From an uncultured Lachnospiraceae bacterium (GTDB lineage Bacteria > Bacillota > Clostridia > Lachnospirales > Lachnospiraceae), in NCBI GenBank assembly GCA_946549035.1, contig CAMNQH010000015.1:1-62936 (forward strand): DNA of 62,936 bases. The letters are read 5' to 3'. Position 1 is the stretch's first letter. Each line of letters begins with the position of its first letter. This document shows positions 26,143 to 34,777 of the stretch, one piece after another. The position numbers and the translations under genes were made by a program. The notes under the pieces were generated by a model. The model was given only the letters and a program-made list of their open reading frames with translations, was not told where the DNA came from and made no database searches.

Positions 26143-28349
26143 TATGCATTCACTCCTTTTTCCCACCGAATCTCCACTTTAAACAAATCCCCGTCCACAG
26201 TTACTTCAAATTCTCCTCCCATGGCTTCTGTAAAGCTTTTGGCTATGGCCAGGCCAAGGCCGGACCCTTCCGAAGTCCTGGCGGAATCTCCCCGGACAAA
26301 CCGTTCTGTAATCTCTTCTCCGCTGATATTCAACTCTTCCGCGGACATATTTTTGATGACCACAGACATTATATCCTGAGTTTCTCCCACTTCTATAAAT
26401 ACCCGGCTTCCCGGCATGGCATATTTTTCAATATTGATAAACAGATTTTCAAAGATACGCCATGTCTTTTGGTTATCCAGCCTTCGAATCAGCTTTCCTT
26501 TCGGCAGCTTCCATTTAAGCTCAAGATTTAAATTTTGAAAGCCCGTCTCATGCTCCACGCAAACCTGCTTTAAAAGATGTATCACATCCACTTCCATCAA
26601 ATCCAGCTTGATGGTATTGCTGGTCGCCTTGCTCACATCCAAAAGATCCTCCACCAAAAGCTTTAACTGCAAGGATTTCTTTTCCAATACTTGGATATAA
26701 TCCGCTCTCTGCTTTGGCGTAGCGGCCTCGTCCTTCATAAGCTCTACATAAGTGGTAATGGCTGTTAAAGGCGTCTTTAAATCATGAGATACATTGGTAA
26801 TCAGCTCCGTTTTCATCCGTTCACTGTGAACCTCCCGCTCCACTGCCTTGGAAAATCCCTTCCGAATTTTTAATAATTCCCCCTTAAAAGGTTCAAACAC
26901 GCCCCAATCCCGGTCGTCTTCATACTGTAAATCTCCCTGGGCGATTCTGGATGTGGCGTACATCAGTCTCTGATACTCCCGTTCCATTTTATCGTATTGG
27001 TTTTTCAGCATGAAAAACAATACAACAGAGTAGGCGGCTAAAGCGAAGATCCCAAAAAACCAGAACATAGAAAGCACCGCCAACACTAAAAAATTCAAAA
27101 TTACAACCTTGCGAATCCCTCTAATGGTCTTATCACTGAAATCCACATGAGAAATCTCATATTTGGCTTTTTTCCAGGAATCTCCCACTGCCGTAACGCC
27201 CTTGGTACAAATGTAATGAATCAAACTGTACTCCTGGACATATTTTTTGACCCCCAGAGAAAACAAAGGGCGGATAAAAGATAGCGACAGATACCAGCCG
27301 CCATAAACGAGGCCAAGGAGCAGGGACATTTCCAGTAAGTCCATGACTTGCTCAATGCCGCCCCACCGAAGCACTTCCCAGGGCATTTTGTCCTCCATCA
27401 AGTACGTATACTGTATATTCAGGGAGGTAAAAGCTTCCCAGCAGGCGCATACCAGAAAAACGCCTGCCACAGCTCCTTCCATCAAATACCAACGACCTCT
27501 TCTGGAATAATCTACGCTTCCTTTCCAAAGCTTATTGCTGGTCAATAACAGCAACAGCAAAGCAAGCAGTACCAGAGAAGCCAAAAACAATGCGTTTGTT
27601 CCGCTGTCGGAATATAACTGCAGCTGTCCAAAGTATTCGGATACTTCATCATATTCCATCATCATATGGGAATTCTCTTTTGGAATCCCATATATCACCT
27701 GAAAATCCTTTAGCGCAAACCCACTCAGTTCCCATGACAGGCCGTTGGCCATCAATTCCTCTTCGGAATATTCCTGCAGATACTCCGTCTCCCATTTTTG
27801 AAACTCGCTTTGGCGCTTTGCCTGCATCAGGGTTTTTACAATTTCATCCTCACAGCCATTTTGACTCCAGACATTTTCTACAGACAATTCCCCTTCTTCA
27901 TCATAATGAAGCGTAAAATAGCACTGATAACGGCTGCGTAGTTCTTCTAACTCTTCCCCTTTTGCCTGGCTGCCAAGCGCCAGTTTTTCCAGGCTTCTGG
28001 CAGTGTTCTTTTCATCCCCCTTTTCGTCTTTCAAATAATAATCCAACTGATTCCTGCTGCTTTCAAATGTTTCTCCCCATCGGCTCAACACAGAGTCAAC
28101 AATCAATTGATTGACGCCTTGATATCCCATGTGTTCATAGTAAAGAACATAGCTTCCCCGCAGTAAGCCCTCCATAAATTCATAATCTACAATCACCCGC
28201 TCCGGCTCTTGCCCTTCCTTTCGCCCTTTCTCTGTTGCAATATTTCCAATCACCGGAAAAAGGCAAAGGCTGCATATTACAGCGGCAATGACCCCCAGGG
28301 CCGCAATTCGCGCTCTCAGTTTATGACTGCTTTTCAATTTTATATCCAA
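26142..28349 (-). CDS. Membrane sensor histidine kinase
   Basis: 735 aa. A transmembrane segment at about 13-34 is followed by an extracytoplasmic domain of about 215 residues, then about five more membrane segments (about 253-270, 290-307, 340-357, 416-432, 434-448). A HAMP-like helix leads to HisKA with the phospho-acceptor His522 in NVSHDLKTPLTA. The ATPase domain has IFENLFINIEKYA (N box) and GSGLGLAIAKS (G2 box). It starts with TTG 29 bases inside the response regulator gene, with AGGTGG at nine bases. It partners the response regulator upstream. The signal is unknown; the neighbours (dedA, glycosyltransferase) hint at an envelope signal. Confidence 0.92.
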   Translation of the reverse strand: MDIKLKSSHKLRARIAALGVIAAVICSLCLFPVIGNIATEKGRKEGQEPERVIVDYEFMEGLLRGSYVLYYEHMGYQGVNQLIVDSVLSRWGETFESSRNQLDYYLKDEKGDEKNTARSLEKLALGSQAKGEELEELRSRYQCYFTLHYDEEGELSVENVWSQNGCEDEIVKTLMQAKRQSEFQKWETEYLQEYSEEELMANGLSWELSGFALKDFQVIYGIPKENSHMMMEYDEVSEYFGQLQLYSDSGTNALFLASLVLLALLLLLLTSNKLWKGSVDYSRRGRWYLMEGAVAGVFLVCACWEAFTSLNIQYTYLMEDKMPWEVLRWGGIEQVMDLLEMSLLLGLVYGGWYLSLSFIRPLFSLGVKKYVQEYSLIHYICTKGVTAVGDSWKKAKYEISHVDFSDKTIRGIRKVVILNFLVLAVLSMFWFFGIFALAAYSVVLFFMLKNQYDKMEREYQRLMYATSRIAQGDLQYEDDRDWGVFEPFKGELLKIRKGFSKAVEREVHSERMKTELITNVSHDLKTPLTAITTYVELMKDEAATPKQRADYIQVLEKKSLQLKLLVEDLLDVSKATSNTIKLDLMEVDVIHLLKQVCVEHETGFQNLNLELKWKLPKGKLIRRLDNQKTWRIFENLFINIEKYAMPGSRVFIEVGETQDIMSVVIKNMSAEELNISGEEITERFVRGDSARTSEGSGLGLAIAKSFTEAMGGEFEVTVDGDLFKVEIRWEKGVNA

Positions 28350-29040
28350 CGCCCCACACCACCTTTAAGTATTTCGGATCTTTCGGGTTAATCTCTATCT
28401 TATCCCGAATATTCCGCACATGCACCATAATTGTATCGGTGTTAATCGCTTTTTCATTCCATACACGTTCATAAATCTCTTCTGCTGAAAATACACGCCC
28501 GGGATTTTTCATGAGAAGCGTCAAAATCTTAAACTCAATGGGCGTCATCTTCACTGACTTTCCATCCGCCAAAACCTCCACGGTATCCTCATTCAGCTCC
28601 AGTCCGCCGTTGATATGAACCCTCTGGTTTTCATCCCGGGCATTCCTGTTTTTGAATCTGGTATATCTTCTTAGCTGGGAATTCACCCGGGCCATTAATT
28701 CTAAGGGAGTAAAGGGTTTGGTGACGTAATCATCCGCTCCGATATTCAGTCCCACCACTTTATCCGTCTCTTCTGATTTCGCCGAAAGCATAATCACCGG
28801 AAATTCATATGTTTCCCGCAGCTTTACAGTCATCATAATACCGTCCATCCTGGGCATCATAATATCCACAATCGCCAAATCAATCTCCTCTTGCTCCAAC
28901 ACATTTAGCCCTTCTATTCCATCTGACGCTTTGAAAACCTGATATCCCTGGCTTCTCAGAAAAATCTCTATACCGTCTCTAATTTCTTCATCGTCCTCCA
29001 CAATTAAAATACGATATTCTTTGTGATTCATTGGTTCCAT
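28321..29040 (-). CDS. OmpR/PhoB-family response regulator
   Basis: 239 aa from MEPMNHKEYRILIVEDDEE (ATG 29040, AAGGAG seven bases upstream). The receiver domain has the acidic pair in VEDDEE, phospho-acceptor Asp59 (LAIVDIMMPRMDG) and the switch Lys in DYVTKPFTP. The C-terminal winged helix is of the Trans_reg_C type (FKILTLLMKNPGRVFSAEEIYERVW). It is the partner of the overlapping histidine kinase. Confidence 0.94.
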   Translation of the reverse strand: MEPMNHKEYRILIVEDDEEIRDGIEIFLRSQGYQVFKASDGIEGLNVLEQEEIDLAIVDIMMPRMDGIMMTVKLRETYEFPVIMLSAKSEETDKVVGLNIGADDYVTKPFTPLELMARVNSQLRRYTRFKNRNARDENQRVHINGGLELNEDTVEVLADGKSVKMTPIEFKILTLLMKNPGRVFSAEEIYERVWNEKAINTDTIMVHVRNIRDKIEINPKDPKYLKVVWGVGYKIEKQS

Positions 29041-29075
29041 GTCTATTCTCCTTTGCTGTTTGTTTCCCCATAACG

Positions 29076-30269
29076 TCACACAGAAAGGATATCATAGATT
29101 GACGGCTTTGTGGAGATAGGGCCGCAGATTTCCTGATAATATTTTTCCGCCGTTTTTGCAACCGTAGCTTCCGAATAGGAAAGAGCCGTCTGATAAGCCT
29201 CCCGACTCATACGTCTATACTGTCCTGGATCCTCCAATAGGCGCAGCACACACTCCGCCCATTCCCCGGCAATTTCCCGGCTTAAAAAGCCGTTTTCTCC
29301 ATCCTTCACCACATCCCGTACCCCGGTAGCGTTCACCGCAACCACAGGATTTTTTGCCGCCATGGCTTCCAGCACTACAATTCCCTGGGTTTCTGATTTG
29401 GAGGTAAATAAAAATACATCGGCGGCAGCCTGGTAATATTTCATTTCCTGATTTGGAATATTTCCTGTAAAAATCAGATTTTCCCTAAGGCCAAGCTTTT
29501 TTGCATATTCCAAAAGCTCTTTTCCCTGAGGGCCCTCTCCAATCATCATATGGCGGAATGTCTTTCCCTGCTCTTTTAATTTTTCCTTTAATATTGCCAG
29601 CCCTTCCAATTGGAAAAGCAGATTTTTTTCCCTTGCAAGCCTGGATACAGTTACAAATAAATAGTCCGCCGCCCCCTTATAATCCCCTCTTAGCTTCTCA
29701 GCCCGGCCCTGATCCGGCAAAAAGCAATCCTCCGGAATCCCTGTGGGCAGCACCCGGATAGGAACATCCATATGTTTTTGAGAAAGATAATCCTTGATAC
29801 CAGGCGTAGGCGCCGCTACCATATCACATTTTTTGCAAAAATACGCCAAATACTTCTCTATAATCCCGGTGCGGCGTTCCATACGCTCTAAGGGCTTCAC
29901 ATAATAGAGATACTGCTCATAACGGGTATGATACGTAAATACCACCGGAATCTTATATTTCTTTTTCAAATACAAAGCCACATTTCCCACTATAGCGGGA
30001 TGGTGGACATGAATTAGTTCAATCCCCAGTTCCTTTACTTTTTTCTCAAATACCCTGGTTAAAACATCCGGCACCGGAGCTTTAGCGATAGATACCGGGA
30101 ACGACGGGTAGCGGATCACATACGCTTCTTCCTCCTGCTCCTTGTAGGTAGGAGCAAATACATAGACCTGATGTCCCCGGTTCCTTAACGCCTGGGCCAA
30201 ATGCTCAATAGAGATGGGGACGCCCCCGATATATGGTTTATAATTATTGGTAAACATAGCAATCTTCAT
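29076..30269 (-). CDS. GT4-family glycosyltransferase, probably a diacylglycerol glucosyltransferase
   Basis: 397 aa, GT-B fold. The N-terminus MKIAMFTNNYKPYIGGV is the acceptor-side glycine loop; the C-terminal half has SRLAREKNL, TSKSETQGIVVLEAMA (nucleotide-sugar E-x7-E motif) and NGFL. The segment FTYHTRYEQYLYYV, with no signal peptide, resembles GT4 enzymes that put glucose on diacylglycerol at the membrane. That substrate is by family resemblance; another lipid or glycan acceptor is possible. It lies 31 bases after dedA and before the two-component genes. Confidence 0.8.
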   Translation of the reverse strand: MKIAMFTNNYKPYIGGVPISIEHLAQALRNRGHQVYVFAPTYKEQEEEAYVIRYPSFPVSIAKAPVPDVLTRVFEKKVKELGIELIHVHHPAIVGNVALYLKKKYKIPVVFTYHTRYEQYLYYVKPLERMERRTGIIEKYLAYFCKKCDMVAAPTPGIKDYLSQKHMDVPIRVLPTGIPEDCFLPDQGRAEKLRGDYKGAADYLFVTVSRLAREKNLLFQLEGLAILKEKLKEQGKTFRHMMIGEGPQGKELLEYAKKLGLRENLIFTGNIPNQEMKYYQAAADVFLFTSKSETQGIVVLEAMAAKNPVVAVNATGVRDVVKDGENGFLSREIAGEWAECVLRLLEDPGQYRRMSREAYQTALSYSEATVAKTAEKYYQEICGPISTKPSIYDILSV

Positions 30270-30300
30270 AATGGTTCCCTCCTCCTGTCACTACGCATTT

Positions 30301-30810
30301 TTATGAAAATAATGTAAACACCGCATCCCCCAGAATATACCCTGCCCCTACAAAAGCCAGGTTCCACAGGAAAATTCCAAAGGTTGAGCTTATTACATAA
30401 TTGGCAAAATTCATCCGGATAACCCCGGCGGGAATGGAAATCAATGTCCGTACCATAGGAATCAATTTACTGACAAAAATTCCGATACAGCCTTTTTCCT
30501 GTAAATACCGGATTTTCTTTTCGATCATTTCCTTCTGCCTGGGAAATTTTTTATAATATTTTTTCAGGAAAAAATCTCCGCCGGCCCGGCCAAGTCCATA
30601 GAGAAGGATACTGCCTAAAAGTCCTGCCGCCACTGTAATCACCATGGTGAAAAAAAAGTTTAGTCCGCCCCGGGCTGCCCAAATGCCTGCCAAAGGCATA
30701 ATCACTCCCGCCGGAAATCCGGGAAGATTCAGGTATTCCAACAGAACAATTACAAAAATTGCAATCGGCCCGTAACTAGTCATTAATCCCATAAAAAATT
30801 CCATATCCAT
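30301..30810 (-). CDS. DedA family (VTT domain) membrane protein
   Basis: 169 aa with about four to five membrane segments. Typical DedA signs are an N-terminal re-entrant hydrophobic segment, an ILLYGLGRAGGDFFLKKY stretch (G-x3-G near residue 70) and FVSKLIPMVRTLISIPAGVIRM, the conserved F-x-R-x-x-P-x-x-R type region. Members recycle undecaprenyl phosphate or move other lipids across the membrane; the exact role here is not evident. First gene of an operon with the glycosyltransferase, two-component pair and hflX. Confidence 0.88.
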   Translation of the reverse strand: MDMEFFMGLMTSYGPIAIFVIVLLEYLNLPGFPAGVIMPLAGIWAARGGLNFFFTMVITVAAGLLGSILLYGLGRAGGDFFLKKYYKKFPRQKEMIEKKIRYLQEKGCIGIFVSKLIPMVRTLISIPAGVIRMNFANYVISSTFGIFLWNLAFVGAGYILGDAVFTLFS

Positions 30811-30904
30811 TGCGCTTCACCTACTTTATCTTTGCTGATTTATCGTTACATATACTATAACGAGGAAAAGGGAAGAACTGTTGCAGGAAAATCAAAAGAA
30901 TTTC

Positions 30905-30935
30905 GAAAGAAAAGCCAAAGAATTTCTTCTTTGGC
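30905..30935 (-). terminator. Terminator of the gal operon
   Basis: Minus strand GCCAAAGAA and TTCTTTGGC pair over nine bases with a four-base loop (30914-30935), followed by TTTTCTTT. It lies about 20 bases after the galT stop codon, between galT and dedA. Confidence 0.85.
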
Positions 30936-30956
30936 TCAGATTGTATTATTTCTTAT

Positions 30957-32471
30957 TTAAATGTATTCTAAAAAACGTCGAAACGCCTGCTGCCCCTGCT
31001 CATCCCGCTTAAAGACTCCCGCATGCTCCAGCACCTGGCAGAACACAAGGCCAATCTCTGTTTTAAGAATCTCCATAACCTTTTCTGATGTCAACGTCTC
31101 CCTTGATCCAAATACATCCGGATATTTACCAATTAATCCTTCTGCCCAGTCTGCATGCTTCTCCAAACTCTCATCGGCCCGCAGATCCTCCCCAGATCCC
31201 ATGGCATCAGCCAGACGTTCCATCTCTTCTTTCAGCCGCGCAGGCAGCACCGCCAGTCCCATAACCTCTATCAGCCCAATATTTTCTTTCTTAATATGGT
31301 GCAGCTCGGCATGTGGATGATAAACTCCCAAAGGATGCTCCGGGGTGGTAATATTATTCCGAAGCACCAGATCCAGCTCATAGTCGTTCCCCCGCATTCT
31401 GGCAATAGGAGTAATGGTATTATGAGGCTCCCCTTCTGTCTCTGCATAAACAAACGCCGCCTCGTCGGTATATCCCCTCCAGGCATTTAAAATCTGATCT
31501 GCCAAGGCAATTACCCGGTCTCTGTCACTCCCTTTCAACCGGATGACGGACATAGGCCATTTCACCGTTGCAGACTCAACATCCTCAAAGCCTTTTACGG
31601 TAAAGAAATGCTCGGCAGAAGCCTTTGCCATGGCAAATTCGTAATTGCCTCCCTGGAAATGGTCATGGCTTAAAATCGAACCGCCAACAATGGGAAGATC
31701 CGCGTTGGAACCCACAAAATAATGGGGAAACTGATCCACAAAATCAAACAGCTTGCAAAAGGTATCATGTTCAATTTTCATGGGAATATGGCGGGAATTA
31801 AATACAATACAGTGTTCATTATAATATACGTAAGGTGAATACTGGAATCCCCATTTGCCGCCCTGAATCGTCACCGGAATAATCCTGTGATTCTGCCTGG
31901 CAGGATGGTTCAGACGCCCTGCATACCCCTCGTTTTCCATGCAGAGCAGGCACTTGGGATATCCGCTTTGCTTCGCCAGCTTTGCCGCGGCGATGGCTTT
32001 GGGATCCTTCTCCGGCTTGGAGAGATTAATGGTTAAATCCAACGTTCCGTAATCCGTCTCTGTAGTCCATTTTACATCCTTTTTAATACGGTAACGCCGG
32101 ATATAATCCGTATCCTGGCTGAATTTGTAGTAAAAATCCGTAGCTTCCCTGGGAGACTTTTGATACAATTCCTGGAATTGCCCAATAACCTGGCTTGGTC
32201 TTGCCACCAGCTTTGCCATAAGCTTCGTATCAAATAAATCCCGGTAGCCTATTGTATTTTCCTTTAGAACCCCCTGCTCATATGCATAATCCATCAGTTC
32301 CCCCAGAACCGGCTCCAGCTCCACCTGGCTGTACTCCTCCCCTGGATCTTCATATTCTTCGATTCCCAGAACCTCCAACAGGCTGTTAATGGTATATGTG
32401 ACGTCTTCCCTTTGAATCAGGCCACACTCCAGACCGTAGCAAACCAGTTTTTTAATTCCTTCATTTACCAT
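30957..32471 (-). CDS. galT: UDP-glucose--hexose-1-phosphate uridylyltransferase, class II (Gram-positive type)
   Basis: 504 aa, the length of Firmicutes GalT, unlike the 350-residue enterobacterial type. It swaps galactose-1-phosphate with UDP-glucose in the Leloir pathway. Signs include CLLCMENEGYAGRLNHPARQNHRIIP near residue 190, FNSRHIPM and ILSHDHFQGGNYEFAMAKA with the His-x-His of the active site. It follows galK by 18 bases. galE and galM are not nearby. A terminator follows directly. Confidence 0.96.
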   Translation of the reverse strand: MVNEGIKKLVCYGLECGLIQREDVTYTINSLLEVLGIEEYEDPGEEYSQVELEPVLGELMDYAYEQGVLKENTIGYRDLFDTKLMAKLVARPSQVIGQFQELYQKSPREATDFYYKFSQDTDYIRRYRIKKDVKWTTETDYGTLDLTINLSKPEKDPKAIAAAKLAKQSGYPKCLLCMENEGYAGRLNHPARQNHRIIPVTIQGGKWGFQYSPYVYYNEHCIVFNSRHIPMKIEHDTFCKLFDFVDQFPHYFVGSNADLPIVGGSILSHDHFQGGNYEFAMAKASAEHFFTVKGFEDVESATVKWPMSVIRLKGSDRDRVIALADQILNAWRGYTDEAAFVYAETEGEPHNTITPIARMRGNDYELDLVLRNNITTPEHPLGVYHPHAELHHIKKENIGLIEVMGLAVLPARLKEEMERLADAMGSGEDLRADESLEKHADWAEGLIGKYPDVFGSRETLTSEKVMEILKTEIGLVFCQVLEHAGVFKRDEQGQQAFRRFLEYI

Positions 32472-32489
32472 ACGTCTTTCCTCCCTCTT

Positions 32490-33767
32490 CTATACCCGGA
32501 CGCCGCCAAAGGGGCGCACCTTTAACACATGACAGGAGCCTTCCCCATATACTGCATCCAGAGTTTTACGGTATTCCTCTACAAACCCGTCTTCCACAAA
32601 CGCCTGTATCGTTCCTGCAAATCCTCCTCCATGTACCCGGCATACCCCGTGTCCCGGCAGAATGGAATCGCTGACTCCCAGACCCACAGACACTGCCTGA
32701 TTCATCACATCCTTATTGGTGTATACATTCTGAAGATACTGGAAGGAAGAAGCGCCGGAATCCCTCACAAGTTTTAAGAAATCCTCAAACCGCCCTTCCC
32801 GTAAAGAGGATACCTGCCCCTCTACCCGACGGTTCTCTGCAAAAAAGTGCATACTCCGTAAAACCGGACGATCCCCGAACCGTCTCCTGAGCTGGGGAAG
32901 CTCCTGGAAAAATTCTGTTTCTTCTACCTGACGCAGCACGTCTTTTCCAAAAAAGGAGGCTACCTGCTTCATCTCTTTGGGCACCGCCGCATACTCATCG
33001 GTGAGATCCGCATGGGAACCTTTCGTATCTGTAATACACAGACTATGACCGTAGGAGGAAAAATCCACGTCCACTCGATTTACCTTTGGATGGTTTTCCT
33101 CTTGAAAATCAATATGAATCAAGCCGCCCACGGAACACGCCATCTGGTCCATCAGGCCGCAGGGTTTTCCAAAATATACGTTTTCCGCAAACTGAGCCGC
33201 CTTTGCAATTTCCACCGGATCAATGGCCATATCATTATACAAGCCGGATAATATGGCGCCTACCAGCACTTCAAAGGCTGCAGAAGAAGAAAGACCCGCG
33301 CCTCCCAGCACCTGGCTGGTCACATACGCCTCAAATCCTCCGATGTTATGGCCGCTCCTCTTTAATGCATATGCCATCCCCCGGATTAATCCGATGGACG
33401 TACCTTCCTCCTTCTTATTGGCTCCCAGATTTGACAAATCCACCGTCAGCATAGGATAGCCTTCCGAAAGCAGCCGGATCTTAAAATCCTTAGTTTCCCG
33501 TACCACTGCAACTGCATCCAGATTTACCGCCGCCGCCAGCACCTGCCCTCTTTGATGGTCCGTGTGGTTGCCTCCCACCTCGCTCCTTCCCGGCGCGCTG
33601 TAAATCTCCGCCTCTCCTTCTCCAAAGAGCTCTTCAAATGCTTCCACGGCTTTCCCATATCGTTCCCTCTGAACAGGCAGCAATCCTGAATCCACGTAAA
33701 TCTCCTCCAGCCGTCTGTCCAGCTCGCCGCTGCCAATCAGCTTTTTCCATTCTTCTGTCCTGTACAT
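32490..33767 (-). CDS. galK: Galactokinase
   Basis: 425 aa from the ATG at 33767 with AAGG five bases upstream; a GTG four codons earlier also has a possible site. GHMP kinase that phosphorylates galactose at C1. Visible are the substrate motif GRSEVGGNHTDHQRG (a Lachnospiraceae-type variant of the usual GEHTDYNGG), the ATP loop GGAGLSSSAAFEV and the C-terminal HGGGFAGTIQAF. Slightly longer than enterobacterial GalK. It lies between a TPR lipoprotein gene and galT. Confidence 0.94.
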   Translation of the reverse strand: MYRTEEWKKLIGSGELDRRLEEIYVDSGLLPVQRERYGKAVEAFEELFGEGEAEIYSAPGRSEVGGNHTDHQRGQVLAAAVNLDAVAVVRETKDFKIRLLSEGYPMLTVDLSNLGANKKEEGTSIGLIRGMAYALKRSGHNIGGFEAYVTSQVLGGAGLSSSAAFEVLVGAILSGLYNDMAIDPVEIAKAAQFAENVYFGKPCGLMDQMACSVGGLIHIDFQEENHPKVNRVDVDFSSYGHSLCITDTKGSHADLTDEYAAVPKEMKQVASFFGKDVLRQVEETEFFQELPQLRRRFGDRPVLRSMHFFAENRRVEGQVSSLREGRFEDFLKLVRDSGASSFQYLQNVYTNKDVMNQAVSVGLGVSDSILPGHGVCRVHGGGFAGTIQAFVEDGFVEEYRKTLDAVYGEGSCHVLKVRPFGGVRV

Positions 33768-33790
33768 GATACCTTGCACCTCGCCTTTCT

Positions 33791-34765
33791 TTATCTGCTT
33801 TTCAAAAATTCATATTCCCGGGCAGCATCTGCATCCTGGGGATAATCCTTCACATAAGCCTCCATCTTTTCCTTTGCCTTCTGGAATTCATGCAAATTCT
33901 CCAAAGCGATAATCTCATTTTTGCGAATCTCCTGCTCCTGGTCATTCCCCTCTTCTTTAAGGGCCTGCCCAAACAGTTCCAAAGCTTCCTGATAGTCTCC
34001 CTTTTTCATCTTGTCAAGGCCCTCGTCCCCTAAGGATGTTGTACTGATTTTTTCTTTGCTTCCGTAGTTTTCATACAGGCGGTTGGCCTGCTCCGTCTCT
34101 CCCTTTGCTTCCAGAAGCATGGCCATATATAAAATAGCTTCTTTATCTTCCATATTCATGGCTTTGTCCAAATAAGTCCTGGCGCTGTCGTATTGCCCCA
34201 GCAAATAGCAGCTATACCCCTTTTCCCGATAATCAGAAGCAGCCGTTCCCTTGATTCCCAACGCCTGATTCAAGATCATTCCCGCTGCCTCCTCTTCCCC
34301 GGCGTTCTGCAGGCTCTCCCCAATCCTGTTATGAAGCTTGATATCTTTCGGTTCCAGATTTAGCGCCTCCTGATAATCTCCTCTGGCCTTCTGGGTTTCT
34401 CCCTGAACTAAATACAACGTCCCCCGTAAGTAATAAGCCTCCATATTATCTTTATCATAATTAATCAATGCCGTACACGTGTCCAATGCGCCTTTCCCGT
34501 CTCCGGCTTTGTATTGTCCCACAGCCTTATAATAGCAAATATCAATTTCCAGCTCTCCAATAATTGCCAAAGACTGATCCAGGGCTTTCTGAAATAACTT
34601 TACAGCCTCCTCATAAGAGCCCTCTTTTAATTTCTCAATGCCCTGCTTCCGATAAGCCAGCTCCTGCTCCAGGGATTTTGCCGATCTGCTTCCACAGCCG
34701 GAACAAATCAAAAGTCCCAACAGAACAACCAGAAAACCAACTGTACATACCCCTTTTTTCTTCAT
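33791..34765 (-). CDS. TPR-repeat lipoprotein
   Basis: 324 aa with a lipoprotein signal (hydrophobic FLVVLLGLLI, Cys24 in CSGC). From about residue 35 on it is a run of TPR-like helices, e.g. GIEKLKEGSYEEAVKLFQKA, LRGTLYLVQGETQKARGDYQ and GDYQEALELFGQALKEEG. Proteins like this act as surface scaffolds; partners cannot be told from sequence. GGAGG lies six bases before the ATG. It sits 12 bases after the helicase gene and 23 before galK, so it appears to be co-transcribed with both. Confidence 0.85.
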   Translation of the reverse strand: MKKKGVCTVGFLVVLLGLLICSGCGSRSAKSLEQELAYRKQGIEKLKEGSYEEAVKLFQKALDQSLAIIGELEIDICYYKAVGQYKAGDGKGALDTCTALINYDKDNMEAYYLRGTLYLVQGETQKARGDYQEALNLEPKDIKLHNRIGESLQNAGEEEAAGMILNQALGIKGTAASDYREKGYSCYLLGQYDSARTYLDKAMNMEDKEAILYMAMLLEAKGETEQANRLYENYGSKEKISTTSLGDEGLDKMKKGDYQEALELFGQALKEEGNDQEQEIRKNEIIALENLHEFQKAKEKMEAYVKDYPQDADAAREYEFLKSR

Positions 34766-34777
34766 TCAATTCCTCCA

